Assembly (NCBI GenBank): GCA_012064385.1
Contig: QRDG01001975.1
Coordinates: 312,412 to 376,411, forward strand
DNA: 64,000 nt
Reading direction: 5' to 3'
From: Puccinellia tenuiflora
Taxonomy: Eukaryota; Streptophyta; Magnoliopsida; Poales; Poaceae
The translations under genes and the position numbers were made by a program. Numbering within the stretch: the stretch's first letter is position 1; the number at the start of each line of letters is the position of its first letter. The notes beneath the pieces are model-generated. The model searched no databases, was not told the origin of the DNA, and worked only from the letters and a program-made list of their open reading frames with translations. This document shows positions 1 through 11,921 of this stretch, one piece after another.

Positions 1-2616
1 GAGAGAGAGGAGAGGGTTCTGGCTCGGTCGGTCGGACCCGAGCCAGGAACCAGGTTGACCTGGTTCAACCAATTGAACCAGGACCTAAATGCAATTACAA
101 ATTTTACCGTAGATCAAATTAAATCAAATTCAAATTCAAAAATAATAATTCGAATAAATTCCTATAAATAAATTAAAAATATATTTTCAACTCTAGATTT
201 TATAAGAAGTCCAAATATGAATTTTACTTCATATATTGAAAAGGTTTTCTTGACTGAAAAATTCAAAGATCCTTAAATGGATATAAATTGAATTATTTTC
301 CAAAAACAAATTATTTTCTTAAAACAATTTGAAATAATTCCTTGTGTGAATAAATAAAATACATTTAAGTGGATATGAATTTGAATCTCTTCCAATAAAT
401 TCAATGATCTTTAAGTGAAAATGAAATGAACTACTTTCAATAACTCTTTTTATAAAAGAGAAATAACTTGGGTATTTAGCAATAAATTTAACCTTTACCT
501 CAATTCTGTAAATGACTGTCCCGTTAATCATCCTAGGTAAAACACACAAAGAAGAGTCATCTAAACACCATTTACTCTTGTGTGGTTACTATTTAAAATT
601 GGTTAAGTGAATAAAAGTTGAATAAATAACTATTTCATGATTTTAATGAAATGTTTTCTTGAAGACATTAAAATTGATAACTTATAATTGAAAATCTTGT
701 TTTCCTTAAAAGGTACTTTATCAAATGACATATTCCTAAAGGAATGATTATAATGAAATAAAATAAGTTATTTACTTCAATTAATATAGTAAACACTTAA
801 ACTTTCATGTCATATCAATTCAAAGTAATTTAACAAACCCACAAATTATAAACACTAATTCATCCTTAAAAACCTAAAGTCATTTCAGTTAATAAAGTAG
901 TCAGCAATGTGAAGCTCATACTTGTAAGCTTGGGTATTTTTGGGGTAATTACGATGCATCTCATATATATGCATAATAGCATCTTGCAAGTGTTTCCAGT
1001 AGTTCTTACCCGGACTACTTTGCTATTTTCAGATCTCTGGGTTCTGACGCAACCCTAGAACCCCGAAGGCATGAACTGTCATCTCTACCACAGGCAAGTT
1101 CATCACTTGCTCATACCTTTTGAAATATTTGTTAGAAAACTATTTGCAAAACCTTAATATACTATCACCTTTATACAAAAGAAAGCATAAAACCTATTTC
1201 TTTAATAACTTGACTTATTTGGCTATCTACCTGAGTGGTGGTAACCTATTATGGTTGGCAGATGGGACCATGGTAAGATGAATAGGTCCGGAGGTTCCAT
1301 TTGCACGGGAAAGTACTACCTAGGATTAACAACAAATGCCGTCATAATGATTGCGCCGTAAAGACGCGTTAACCATAAGGCTTGGAATGGGACGGGAAAT
1401 GCCATCCGTACTTCTCTCGGACGCATGTCAACGGGCAGCCAGTTCCGTACGCTGTAGATCTTGCGAGACTACATGCAACATGGGTGGGACCCCTTAGTTC
1501 CCACGGTTTCTGGTGCCTATGATGGTCTGCAAGGGGGTGCCTAGGTATTGCTTCCTTGCGAGGAAGGATATCAGGGGTGATTCTGCTATGCATGAGTTAG
1601 TCTGCAAGGGGATGCCTAGATAGTTCTACCTGACGGGGTAGATTATCAGGGGTGATTCTGCTGTGCATGAATTGTGTGGGCATGCGTTGTGCGGAGAAGC
1701 ACAGTGAATGACTTGGATCAAAAACTGGGCCCCACACCAAAGAGAGTGTGGACGGGAAAGATCACCCGGTTGTGCAACAAAGTCTTGATCTCTTATGGGT
1801 AAAGTAACGCACCTCTGCAGAGTGTAAAAAATTGTAACATGTTACTCCCTGTTCCGGGAAGGAGCTGCGAACGCTGCAGGAAAGGAACTCCATGAAAGTT
1901 CTAGCCCTGTGAAGGATGACGGGCATAGTTTTCAGAATAAAAGCAATCTCTTGAAGAAATGTTTACGAAAACCTTGCATTAAGCTTAAGGCTCCCTGGAG
2001 TCTAAAGCTGTAGCTAGTGCATCAAACTTCCCACCGTACATAATGGACTTGCTGGGTAACGCTGGTTACTCACCCTTGCCCCTTTTGACCCCCTGCTTAG
2101 AATCTCGGAGCCATCAAAGAAGTTGGCGGTGGACCATCCCTACATCAAGATCTTCATCAAGAAGTAAACCTTTACTTCACCAACTGAAGAACGATGACAA
2201 CTATGGCGACACAGGAGCAATAGCAATGATGTCAAGGCGATCACTCTGTCAATGGAGGAGAACACGCCCATTGGATGGACGAGTACAATCTGGGACAAAG
2301 GAATTCCCGATGGGGTAGATTAGGGCTGTGAAAACAATAGTGGTGGATTAGGAGTTAGGGTTAGAGTTAATCTCCAGCTTAGTGCTACGTATTGGATCTT
2401 TTCTGGATTTCATCTGCCCGAGATTATCCTCTATGTTTCGAGGAAGCTCTCGAAGTTTTGTATTGATCAGTGTTGTAATCCTATAGTGTTACTTGGACCT
2501 GCTATGTTTCTGTTGTACCGCTCTGTAGGATGTAATATTCACGGATAGGTCCTTCTGTGAGTATTATGTCAACGACTTGCACACTACACCATGCAGTGGT
2601 GTGCTGGGTCACCGCA
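1..2616 (+). repeat. Left (5') LTR of the LARD-like element, 3' half only
   Basis: This stretch aligns to 7447-10061 with an offset of 7446, becoming 7445 after a one-base indel near 1213. It ends in CACCGCA at 2616, directly before the primer-binding site. The first about 2.5 kb of this LTR is left of the window. It is AT-rich to about 1000 and mixed after that. The small open frames in it (for example 2043-2318) are conserved only because the LTRs are young duplicates; I do not call them genes. Confidence 0.9.
1525..1674 (+). repeat. 75-bp tandem duplication inside the LTR (left copy)
   Basis: Two adjacent copies start with GTCTGCAAGGGG at 1525 and 1600, and each ends near TGCATGA. The units share TATCAGGGGTGATTCTGCT and differ mainly in the middle. 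The same pair is present in the right LTR at 8970-9119, so the duplication predates this insertion. Confidence 0.85.
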
Positions 2617-2618
2617 GC

Positions 2619-2630
2619 TGGTATCAGAGC
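2619..2630 (+). other. Primer-binding site, initiator-Met tRNA type
   Basis: TGGTATCAGAGC sits two bases after the LTR end. It is the classical plant LTR-retrotransposon primer-binding site, complementary to the 3' end of initiator methionine tRNA. It fixes the sense orientation and the 3' end of the left LTR. Confidence 0.9.
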
Positions 2631-4962
2631 AAAGCGACCTTAGGTTTGAAACCTTTTAGGAGACTTGTAGGTTGGTAAAGACTATAGGAAGTTATGTTAT
2701 ATAAACTAAATCTTTCTATGACTTATGATGGGTATTCACTTGAGAATAAGAACGTCATACTTATATAGAGTATTCTTATCTTGTCTTCTATAGGTATAGT
2801 ACTTATCTATCATGTTTCTTTCTAAAACTAGTATACCATATGAGAGAATGCCCTTTATAATAGTTATAGTTTACCTAAGTCTGTGATATCTATGTGGTAT
2901 CATTGATAATATCATCCTATGAAGTAGAACCCTATGAAGAGTTGGTGATGGAAGTATATGAGAAGAGTAGATTAATGGTGAGCTGGATATACTAAGCCAT
3001 GAAAGACATGGTAAGTATGCCATTTTAGCTTGGTTCATGTCCGATGATGATATTGGAGAACTAGATACCTTTTCATGAAGGATGATGTGGAGTAGTGTAC
3101 TTGCCCAGAAGTAAAGTATTAGGGTATTCTTGTATACCAGTAGTTTTTACACGAGAGTTAACATGTGAGGTTACACTTGAAGATATGAAGAAGTATGGAA
3201 GTACGCCAAGGCACGAAGACGAAGTTTAATGCCAAGAAGACTTAGTTACTTCTGAACTAAGATAAAGATAGGCATACTTAGACACCTTCTCAGAGTTACC
3301 CAATTGCAATTGGACAATTGTGGTAAATGTTCGTATAAACTACTCTTTGAGTGAAGGATAAACCTGTTCCTTAAGCCAGTGAGGCAAGAGTTGTTAGATG
3401 AAATAGGCCTATAAGGTAGTATATATACCTAACTTGTTGTGTATAGCATCTAAGCCTGGGTACTTGAGATGTTTTACTCAAAGTACTACATATGTTATAG
3501 ACTAATGGTGCATGAGTGTTATCACTATATTTTGGTGTTATTGGTTCTTATTGGATTTTTGTTTGACTAGATCCGAGCATGAAGTCTGAACCTGATGTGC
3601 AAATGCATGTTGCAACATTTGGTTCTTTCTTGATGTTACTGGTCTAGAGGGTATATAAGCTAGTATGAGAGCGTTCTGAGAGATCAGAATTGAGGCGGCA
3701 ATGAAATCTCGCGAAGAGAAGGACATAAAGGGAAGACAAAAGTAAATGAAGACATTTGTTTGGATGGACTATAATCCATCTCATATTAGGAATTGGAGAC
3801 AATTTTCATTATGGTTAGGAATGATGGAGGAACAAAGTAAGTTTGACCAAGAGAGTAGCTAGAAATTGGACAAAGAGTTACTAATGATGACAAAAGGAAG
3901 GATACAATAGGAGACATACTCAAGAAGGAAGTCTATGAAATTGTTGAATACCAAGTCAGGAAGTCCTTTCAAGGCTGTTGAACTCAAGGTGAAGGTTCTT
4001 AGTTGAGAAAGACTGAAGGGAAGTTCAAAGACATCTGGAAGAAGGTAGTTGACACTGGTGAAGCCAAAGTATAATAGTTACAGCTTATATCCAGAGTCAC
4101 TATAGAGATGGATGTTAAGTGGATTGATGTTTTGATTACACTCCTCAAAAGGTAGATATATCTAGTATTCTTTGAAAAATTATTGAAAACCTGGTAATCG
4201 TATCTCTTTACCGGAGGACGACACTAGGGATTCACAATATTTTTGATATATACCTATGTTATTCGTGAAAACAATAGGTAGGTATGCTAAGAGTTGAGCA
4301 AAAAAGTGAGTTTAGAAGCTCGACTTAATAGAGTTGACTGAAGGAAGCTCGATCGATTGGGGCTGGAAGAAGGAAGTTCACCTAACCGGACTCAAGTACA
4401 GATGAAAACTTAGGAAAATCCAAGGGGAAAGGTGAATCATATATGTGGTTAGTACTTGGCGGACAAGATGTGAAGCTCGAAAGGAATACGATGACGAAGA
4501 CAAGATCAAATTGGTATCAAGTAATTATGTTCTATAAATGCTGGAAAGAACAGTTAACTCAGATGTTCTTGAATGAAGAAAATTAGTTTACCATCAGAAA
4601 TGAAGTCTTTCTAGTCTCGTGATTATAAGGAAGTGTACCCCAAACATATCGGAAGGTCTTAAAAGATGTAGAAGAAGATCTTCGACAAAGGGCTACGAAG
4701 CTAGGGTAAAGCTAGAAGTCAGAAATAAAGGATTCAAGAAACATGAAGGAGTAATAGAATCGTCAGAATTTGATAAAAACTAGATGAAGGTCGACATATG
4801 GATAGTATGAATCAAGGAATGATGCAGAGAAGCATAAGAAACAAAGGATCACCAATATCCATTCCCTCGTCAGAATGGAATTTGAGTGAATCAATATTAG
4901 CAGAAATTCATTCTTCTTATCTCTACGTGTGAGGAGCCGAAACTTCGGGACGAAGTTTTTGT

Positions 4963-4976
4963 TAAGGGGGGAAGAC
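4963..4976 (+). other. Polypurine tract before right LTR
   Basis: The run TAAGGGGGGAAGAC precedes the TG of the right LTR and is preceded by a CGAAACTTCGGGACGAAG stretch typical of chromovirus-like 3' ends. It would prime plus-strand synthesis. Confidence 0.75.
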
Positions 4977-7900
4977 TGTAATACCCCAGCATTTAGGAAC
5001 CAACGAAGGATAGAAATAGGAATTTGTGCATCTGCATGCATGCATCTGAAAACCCGAATAAATTTTTCGCAAACTAAAACCCTGGAGGGATCGGATTCTT
5101 ATCACCTTCATGACTTAGGGTTTAGCTCATTTTAGGTGAACTCGATGAATTCCGGCATGACCTCTAGGTATTTTACTTGTTTTGGGAATTTTACTTTACC
5201 GAATATAATAATATTATTTAAACTCAAATGAAATGCAAAAATGAAAATACAGATATTTATATTGAATAATCCAACAAATGAATTAATAGTGAGTAATAAA
5301 TCAAATAATTACAAACACTTGTTTACAACTCTTGGTTATAGATTAAAACAAAACAAATAACTTAATTGAATAATCACAATAATACTTTGTCTTTACAGTA
5401 ATTTCAACAACAAAAGGAAATACAAATATATAAATACATTTATTTTCCTAAACTAAAAGTCTTGTATTTATCTTCTCTTCAAGATTAGTTTAACTTCAAA
5501 CCTGTTTCCTGCAAAACAAAAAGAAAAAAAAGCAAATGGAGTTAAACAGGAGGGTTAGTGTTAGGTTAATCCTCAGTTTGGCAGTGTGATGCACTGCTAA
5601 GCACCTCATCGGATTACAGTTATGGGGCTAAGTGTAGTATCTGTTCTATACCACAATTTAGCCTCAGATCAACATCACTGGCTGGGCAGCAGCAAAATCC
5701 TCTTGGCAAGCCAAAAGAATGAACCACATGGGGATAATACCAAACCAACCGAAGCCTAGCTTCCCAGGTCAAAAGATCTGGAGAAGCAAGCAGGCAGCTT
5801 ACAAGGCAGGCAGCACACTCATGCATGGAGGAGCACCTTGCTGTCAACACAGCAACACCCCAAAGGGGATAAGAGCAAGGAGTCGTAGCAGCTGCAGCCA
5901 GCAGCCATTTCTTTCTCAGTGAGCACCAGCTTGAGCTCTACAGAGCACAACACCAAAACACACCTCAGTTCATCACAAAACCTCAGATCCAGCCATATTT
6001 CACCACCGATCTTCCTCTGAAAGCCAAGCAAGATGGGGTAGTATTAATCAAGAGCAAGCTGGAGCAAGGAGAGAAGGCCATGAACTGGAGGGAAGCAGCC
6101 TGGAGTAGGAGTAGCAGACCAACAAGCAGAGCAAGGGGAAGATCCACTAGATCTGTTGATCAAGACAGCCACAAGATATCAAGCAGCAGATCCCCTCAGC
6201 CACCACCTCAACACATCAAGAGGTTGAACCTCTATCTCTTTTAGTAAAAGCATGGCCAAAGATGCACATGTGGAGTGGCTATGGGTTTTTCCCTCAGATC
6301 TGCATAGAGATGTTATGCATGCGCATCACAGGGGTTTATAAATCAAAGCTAGCATCTGTTCTTATCAAATAGAAGGCCTCAGTCTGTGCATCATAGGCAG
6401 GGGTCATAGCAAGTATTTTGGGCAAAGGCATGCTACCAGATCTGGCAGAGAGAGCATCAATATAAAGCACAGATCCATACTTGGGTTGCTGGGCACATAC
6501 CCACAAAGGAGAGCACCTCAAGCACAATCCCATGAACCAGGAGACAGGAATAACTGAACTAGGGCACATGTGTGCTCCAGAAGAAGCACAGGAAAGCATA
6601 AAGGAATTTCCAAAGCTAAGTTTATTAGCTAGCTTCTGTGTAACTCATTTGGAGGCCTCACAGCATGCTTAGCTAAATTAATTAGCTACAGAAACAATTT
6701 CACACTTGCACAAAGCTCAGAGCACAGCCATGGCAACATATCAAGTGAGATCCATCAGAGCAGCAGCACACCTCTGAACCTAAAGGTTCAGAGTAGCACA
6801 CACCTGCCACAGCAGTATCAAGACATGGATTCAGATAAGTAGCAGCTGACGCATAGCATCACAACCACTGCCACCAGCTAGAACAGCTCCACTAAAAGCT
6901 AGAGGAGCATCACAGTATCATCCAGTATCATCACAGAAGCAACAGAAGAACTCATCACCTAAGCAATAACAAAACCTAAAGTTACAGCTACACATTTAGC
7001 ATCGCAGAGCAGGGCTCAGAGGCCAGGAGAGGGAGCTAGATGAGAGTAGGAGAGAGGGAGAGAAGCTTACCAACGCCCATGCCCGTAACGCCAGGACGAC
7101 GGGGCAGTGCCCGTGTGGTCCTGGAGGAGGACCAAGGGATGACACGAGCTCCACACCAACACCACGGCGGCATGAAGACGAGCTCCACATCAACCACGGC
7201 AGAGCAGCGAGGGTCGGGAGCACGACGGCGTCGCGCTGCTACCGACAACCCCAACCCTTGGGTTAGGTCGAGCTCGGCCGCATCAGGCAGGGAGGAGTAG
7301 ATCGACGCGGAAGAGAAGGGAGAGCGTCAAGAGGGCTCTCTAATGCGCCCCAGCACGGCGGCGGAGGCGGCCGGAGCACGCCGGAGGAGGCCGGCGACGG
7401 TGAAGGCGAAAAGGGGATCGGGGGAGCTCGGGTTAGAGAGAGAGGGGAGAGAGAGGAGAGGGTTCTGGCTCGGTCGGTCGGACCCGAGCCAGGAACCAGG
7501 TTGACCTGGTTCAACCAATTGAACCAGGACCTAAATGCAATTACAAATTTTACCGTAGATCAAATTAAATCAAATTCAAATTCAAAAATAATAATTCGAA
7601 TAAATTCCTATAAATAAATTAAAAATATATTTTCAACTCTAGATTTTATAAGAAGTCCAAATATGAATTTTACTTCATATATTGAAAAGGTTTTCTTGAC
7701 TGAAAAATTCAAAGATCCTTAAATGGATATAAATTGAATTATTTTCCAAAAACAAATTATTTTCTTAAAACAATTTGAAATAATTCCTTGTGTGAATAAA
7801 TAAAATATATTTAAGTGGATATGACTTTGAATCTCTTCCAATAAATTCAATGATCTTTAAGTGAAAATGAAATGAACTACTTTCAATAACTCTTTTTATA

Positions 7901-10061
7901 AAAGAGAAATAACTTGGGTATTTAGCAATAAATTTAACCTTTACCTCAATTCTGTAAATGACTGTCCCGTTAATCATCCTAGGTAAATCACACAAAGAAG
8001 AGGCATCTAAACACCATTTACTCTTGTGTGGTTAATATTTAAAATTGGTTAAGTGAATAAAAGTTGAATAAATAACTATTTCATGATTTTAATGAAATGT
8101 TTTCTTGAAGACATTAAAATTGATAACTTATAATTGAAAATCTTGTTTTCCTTAAAAGGTACTTTATCAAATGACATATTCCTAAAGGAATGATTATAAT
8201 GAAATAACATAAGTTATTTACTTCAATTAATATAGTAAACACTTAAACTTTCATGTCATATCAATTCAAAGTAATTTAACAAACCCACAAATTATAAACA
8301 CTAATTCATCCTTAAAAACCTAAAGTCATTTCAGTTAATAAAGTAGTCAGCAATGTGAAGCTCATACTTGTAAGCTTGGGTATTTTTGGGGTAATTACGA
8401 TGCATCTCATATATATGCATAATAGCATCTTGCAAGTGTTTCTAGTAGTTCTTACCCAGACTACTTTGCTATTTTCAGATCTCTGGGTTCTAACGCAACC
8501 CTAGAACCCCGAAGGCATGAACTGTCATCTCTACCACAGGCAAGTTCATCACTTGCTCATACCTTTTGAAATATTTGTTAGAAAACTATTTGCAAAACCT
8601 TAATATACTATCACCTTTATACAAAAGAAAGCATAAAACCTATTTCTTTAATAACTTGACTATTTGTCTATCTACCTGCTTGGTGGTAACCTATTATGGT
8701 TGGCAGATGGGACCATGGTAAGATGAATAGGTCCGGAGGTTCCATTTGCACGGGAAAGTATTACCTAGGATTAACAACAAATGCCGTCATAATGATTGCG
8801 CCGTAAAGACGCGTTAACCATAAGACCTGGAATGGGACAGGAAATGCCATCTGTACTTCTCTCGGACGCATGTCAACGGGCAGCCAGTTCCGTACGCTGT
8901 AGATCTTGCGAGACTACATGCAACATGGGTGGGACCCCTTAGTTCCCACGGTTTCTGGTGCCTATGATGGTCTGCAAGGGGGTGCCTAGGTATTGCTTCC
9001 TTGCGAGGAAGGATATCAGGGGTGATTCTGCTATGCATGAGTTAGTCTGCAAGGGGATGCCTAGATAGTTCTACCTGACGGGGTAGATTATCAGGGGTGA
9101 TTCTGCTGTGCATGAATTGGGTGGGCATGCGTTGTGCGGAGAAGCACAGTGAATGACTTGGATCAAAAACTGGGCCCCACACCAAAGAGAGTGTGGACGG
9201 GAAAGATCACCCGGTTGTGCAACAAAGTCTTGATCTCTTATGGGTAAAGTAACGCACCTCTGCAGAGTGTAAAAAATTGTAACATGTTACTCCCTGTTCC
9301 GGGAAGGAGCTGCGAACGCTGCAGGAAAGGAACTCCATGAAAGTTCTAGCCCTGTGAAGGATGACGGGCATAGTTTTCAGAATAAAAGCAATCTCTTGAA
9401 GAAATGTTTACAAAAACCTTGCATTAAGCTTAAGGCTCCCTAGAGTCTAAAGCTGTAGCTAGTGCATCAAACTTCCCACCGTACATAATGGACTTGCTGG
9501 GTAACGCTGGTTACTCACCCTTGCCCCTTTTGACCCCCTGCTTAGAATCTCAGAGCCATCAAAGAAGTTGGCGGTGGACCATCCCTACATCAAGATCTTC
9601 ATCAAGAAGTAAACCTTTACTTCACCAACTGAAGAACGATGACAACTATGGCGACACAGGAGCAATAGCAATGATGTCAAGGCGATCACTCTGTCAATGG
9701 AGGAGAACACGCCCATTGGATGGACGAGTACAATCTGGGACAAAGGAATTCCCGATGGGGTAGATTAGGGCTATGAAAACAACAGTGGTGGATTAGGAGT
9801 TAGGGTTAGAGTTAATCTCCAGCTTAGTGCTACGTATTGGATCTTTTCTGGATTTCATCTGCCCGAGATTATCCTCTATGTTTCGAGGAAGCTCTCGAAG
9901 TTTTGTATTGATCAGTGTTGTAATCCTATAGTGTTACTTGGACCTGCTATGTTTCTGTTGTACCGCTCTATAGGATGTAATATTCACGGATAGGTCCTTC
10001 TGTGAGTATTATGTCAACGACTTGCACACTACACCATGCAGTGGTGTGCTGGGTCACCGCA
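4977..10061 (+). repeat. Right (3') LTR of the LARD-like element, about 5.1 kb
   Basis: It starts TGTAATACCCC at 4977 and ends CACCGCA at 10061, where the gag reading of the host element resumes. Positions 4977-7446 are present once in the window because the matching part of the left LTR is cut off. A GC-rich patch at about 7040-7450 with a GA run at 7436-7464 gives long but unconvincing open frames on both strands; it could be a transcript leader. The 75-bp tandem pair recurs at 8970-9119. Confidence 0.88.
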
Positions 10062-11511
10062 CATGATGTGTCTCTTTTCCAATAGGGACTAGTACTTTGG
10101 GGATCCATACATCCCCAAGCTTAGGTGGTATCATAGCCTCTTGGTTGTATCTAGCAATCTTTTCTTTTAACACATGATTAGCAATATAAGAACCAAAACC
10201 TGCTTGGTTGGCATTAGTAGAAGAATCACTTGCAAATTTTTGTAAGATAGATATTAATTCTTGCAAGCTACAATTATCTAAGTCAAGTAGTGGTTCCTTG
10301 ACTTCATTAAGCATTTTAACTTCTTCAACCTTTCTCTCATTCATTGCCATAATAGTTTCCTTAGCAATTCTCTCTTGCTCATGAATTTGCTCCCAAGATT
10401 TATTTATAACTTCTTGGCAATATTTAATTGTTTCCTCATGTTTTCGATCTATAATGATGTTCTTTAATGAGGAGACTTCCTTAGTGAGCTGATCTACACT
10501 TTCAAAAAAAGAGTCTTGTTTTTCAAACTTAGATATAAATTCCTTATTAAGATCTTTTTGAGTAAATATAAATGACCTAATGGTGTTTTCCAAATCACTA
10601 GAAACATTGCTACTAGTGGTATATTTGTTTGGCACATATGGGGGTTTATTATAAGAATTGTAATTGTTATTACCATACCCATTATTACCATAGTTTCTAA
10701 TGAAGTTAACATCAACATTCTCAGGATTATTACCAACTAGTTCTTGCAAAGGGACATTTTCAATATTTTGTTTATTAATAAAAGCAAGAATAGTGTCCAT
10801 TTTATATGACAAATCATTTGTTTCTTCTATGGAGTTTACTTTCTTAGATGGATTAGGTGCTCTTTCAGTATTCCATTGACTATAGTTTTGCAAAATACTT
10901 TCTAAGATGTTCTTAGCTTCTACTATAGTTTTTCCCATAAAAGCTCCTCCAACTGCTGAATCAAGAATATTTCTAGATATATAGTTCAGACCATTATAAA
11001 AAGAGTGTAATATGGTCCATTCATTAACCCCATGTGAAGGACAAGTTCTAAGCATAAGTTTTATCCTATCCCAAGCCATAGAAACATGTTCATTTTCATT
11101 TTGCCTAAAAGAAAGGATATTGTTTCTATTTTGCAAAATTTTAACAGGAGGATAATATTTCTTAATGAAAGCTTCTTTTAGATCACTCCAAGAATTAATA
11201 CTATCAGTAGGTAGTGAATGCAACCATTATTTAGCTTTTCCTCTAAGTGAGAAAGGAAATAATTTCAGTTTTAGAATATCACTTTCCACATTTTTAAAAT
11301 TTTGCATGTCACATATTTCAATAAAATCATGAAGATGCATAGAGGCATCCTCCATAGCACTACCGCCAAATTGTTCCCTAGTTATCAAGTTCAGCAAACT
11401 AGGACTTACTTCACAGCTCTCAGCTGTTATCTCAGGTGTGGCAATGGGCCTAGCAATAAAATGATCATTTGGAGTGTTTGTGTAGTCACACAACTTAGTT
11501 CTTTCACCCAT
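10062..11511 (-). pseudogene. gag fragment of Athila-like element, interrupted
   Basis: The frame opens with an ATG at 11511 and runs to the LARD insertion point at 10062. It shows the conserved start of plant Gypsy gag (an ARPI motif, then a PSLLNLI-like and an FGGS motif), the LRGKAK block, then a WLHSLP/F-KKYYP block typical of the Retrotrans_gag domain. A TAA at 11229-11227 breaks the frame inside LRGKAK-WLHSLP, so this copy is a pseudogene. The C-terminal half is Asn/Tyr-rich and then coiled-coil-like. Gag forms the virus-like particle. No zinc knuckle is seen before the interruption. Confidence 0.85.
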
Positions 11512-11894
11512 TTTAGCAGATTTTTATGTGTTTTTTAATTTTTGATGCAAAACTGAAAATAAAATGTCACCACACAATGCAAACCGAATTATGCAATGCA
11601 ACACAAAATGCAAAACTGAAAATAAAATATGCAAACCGAAAATAACAAGATGATATGCAAGACAAAAACAAAACAAAATAAAATGATTTGTAGGTATAGA
11701 TGGATAAGATGATGCTCACTTAGGTGCAACCTCCCCAAGCTTAGGTGTTAGCCCAAGTTGGTAATGAAGTTGACTTTGTTGTGAGACACTCCTTGGATAA
11801 ATCTTTACATCAATGACTCCCCGGCAATGACGCCAGAAAAACGTGATGGCGGAGTTGACGGGGGAGAGTCTTCTTATGTATCCTTAGTGCGTTT
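11512..11894 (-). other. Leader of the minus-strand Athila-like element
   Basis: Between primer-binding site and gag start. It is A-rich with short repeats of the type ATGCAAAACTGAAAATAAAAT at 11545-11680. No gene is seen. A degenerate second copy of the primer-binding-site motif lies at about 11820-11836, suggesting small tandem duplications at the LTR-leader junction. Confidence 0.5.
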
Positions 11895-11910
11895 CCCGGC
11901 AACGGCGCCA
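11895..11910 (-). other. Primer-binding site of the minus-strand Athila-like element
   Basis: On the minus strand this reads TGGCGCCGTTGCCGGG, the primer-binding site common to grass Athila-type elements (tRNA-Asp type as I recall). It lies about 11 bases after the LTR end at 11922. Confidence 0.75.
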
Positions 11911-11921
11911 GAAAAACGTCT

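Larger units (their letters stand above)
2617..4976 (+). other. Internal domain of the LARD-like element, no coding capacity seen
   Basis: About 2.36 kb between primer-binding site and polypurine tract. All frames are broken; the longest frames are under 100 codons and show no gag, protease, RT or integrase motif that I can recognise. It may be an eroded gag-pol fragment or a non-coding RNA packaging region; the sequence does not decide. Confidence 0.7.
1..10061 (+). mobile_element. Non-autonomous LTR retrotransposon with very long LTRs (LARD-like), 5' end outside window
   Basis: Positions 1-2616 are repeated almost base for base at 7447-10061 (I counted roughly 25 differences by eye). The left copy is followed by a primer-binding site of the TGGTATCAGAGC type, and the right copy is preceded by a purine tract and starts with TGTAATACCCC, so these are the two LTRs of one sense-strand element. 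The right LTR is about 5085 bp and the interior only about 2360 bp, with no open frame worth calling. That layout matches large retrotransposon derivatives (LARDs), which must borrow all proteins. The purine tract and its approach resemble chromovirus 3' ends, which is only a hint of origin. It is inserted in the gag of an antisense Athila-like element; the right flank CATGA should recur at the unseen left end. Confidence 0.88.

Noticed and set aside
1525..1674. CRISPR-like direct repeats
   Set aside because: Only two adjacent copies without spacers, inside a plant LTR; it is a tandem duplication.
2043..2318. 91-codon frame duplicated at 9488-9763
   Set aside because: It lies in both LTRs of a young element; identity reflects LTR duplication, not selection. 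No domain is seen.
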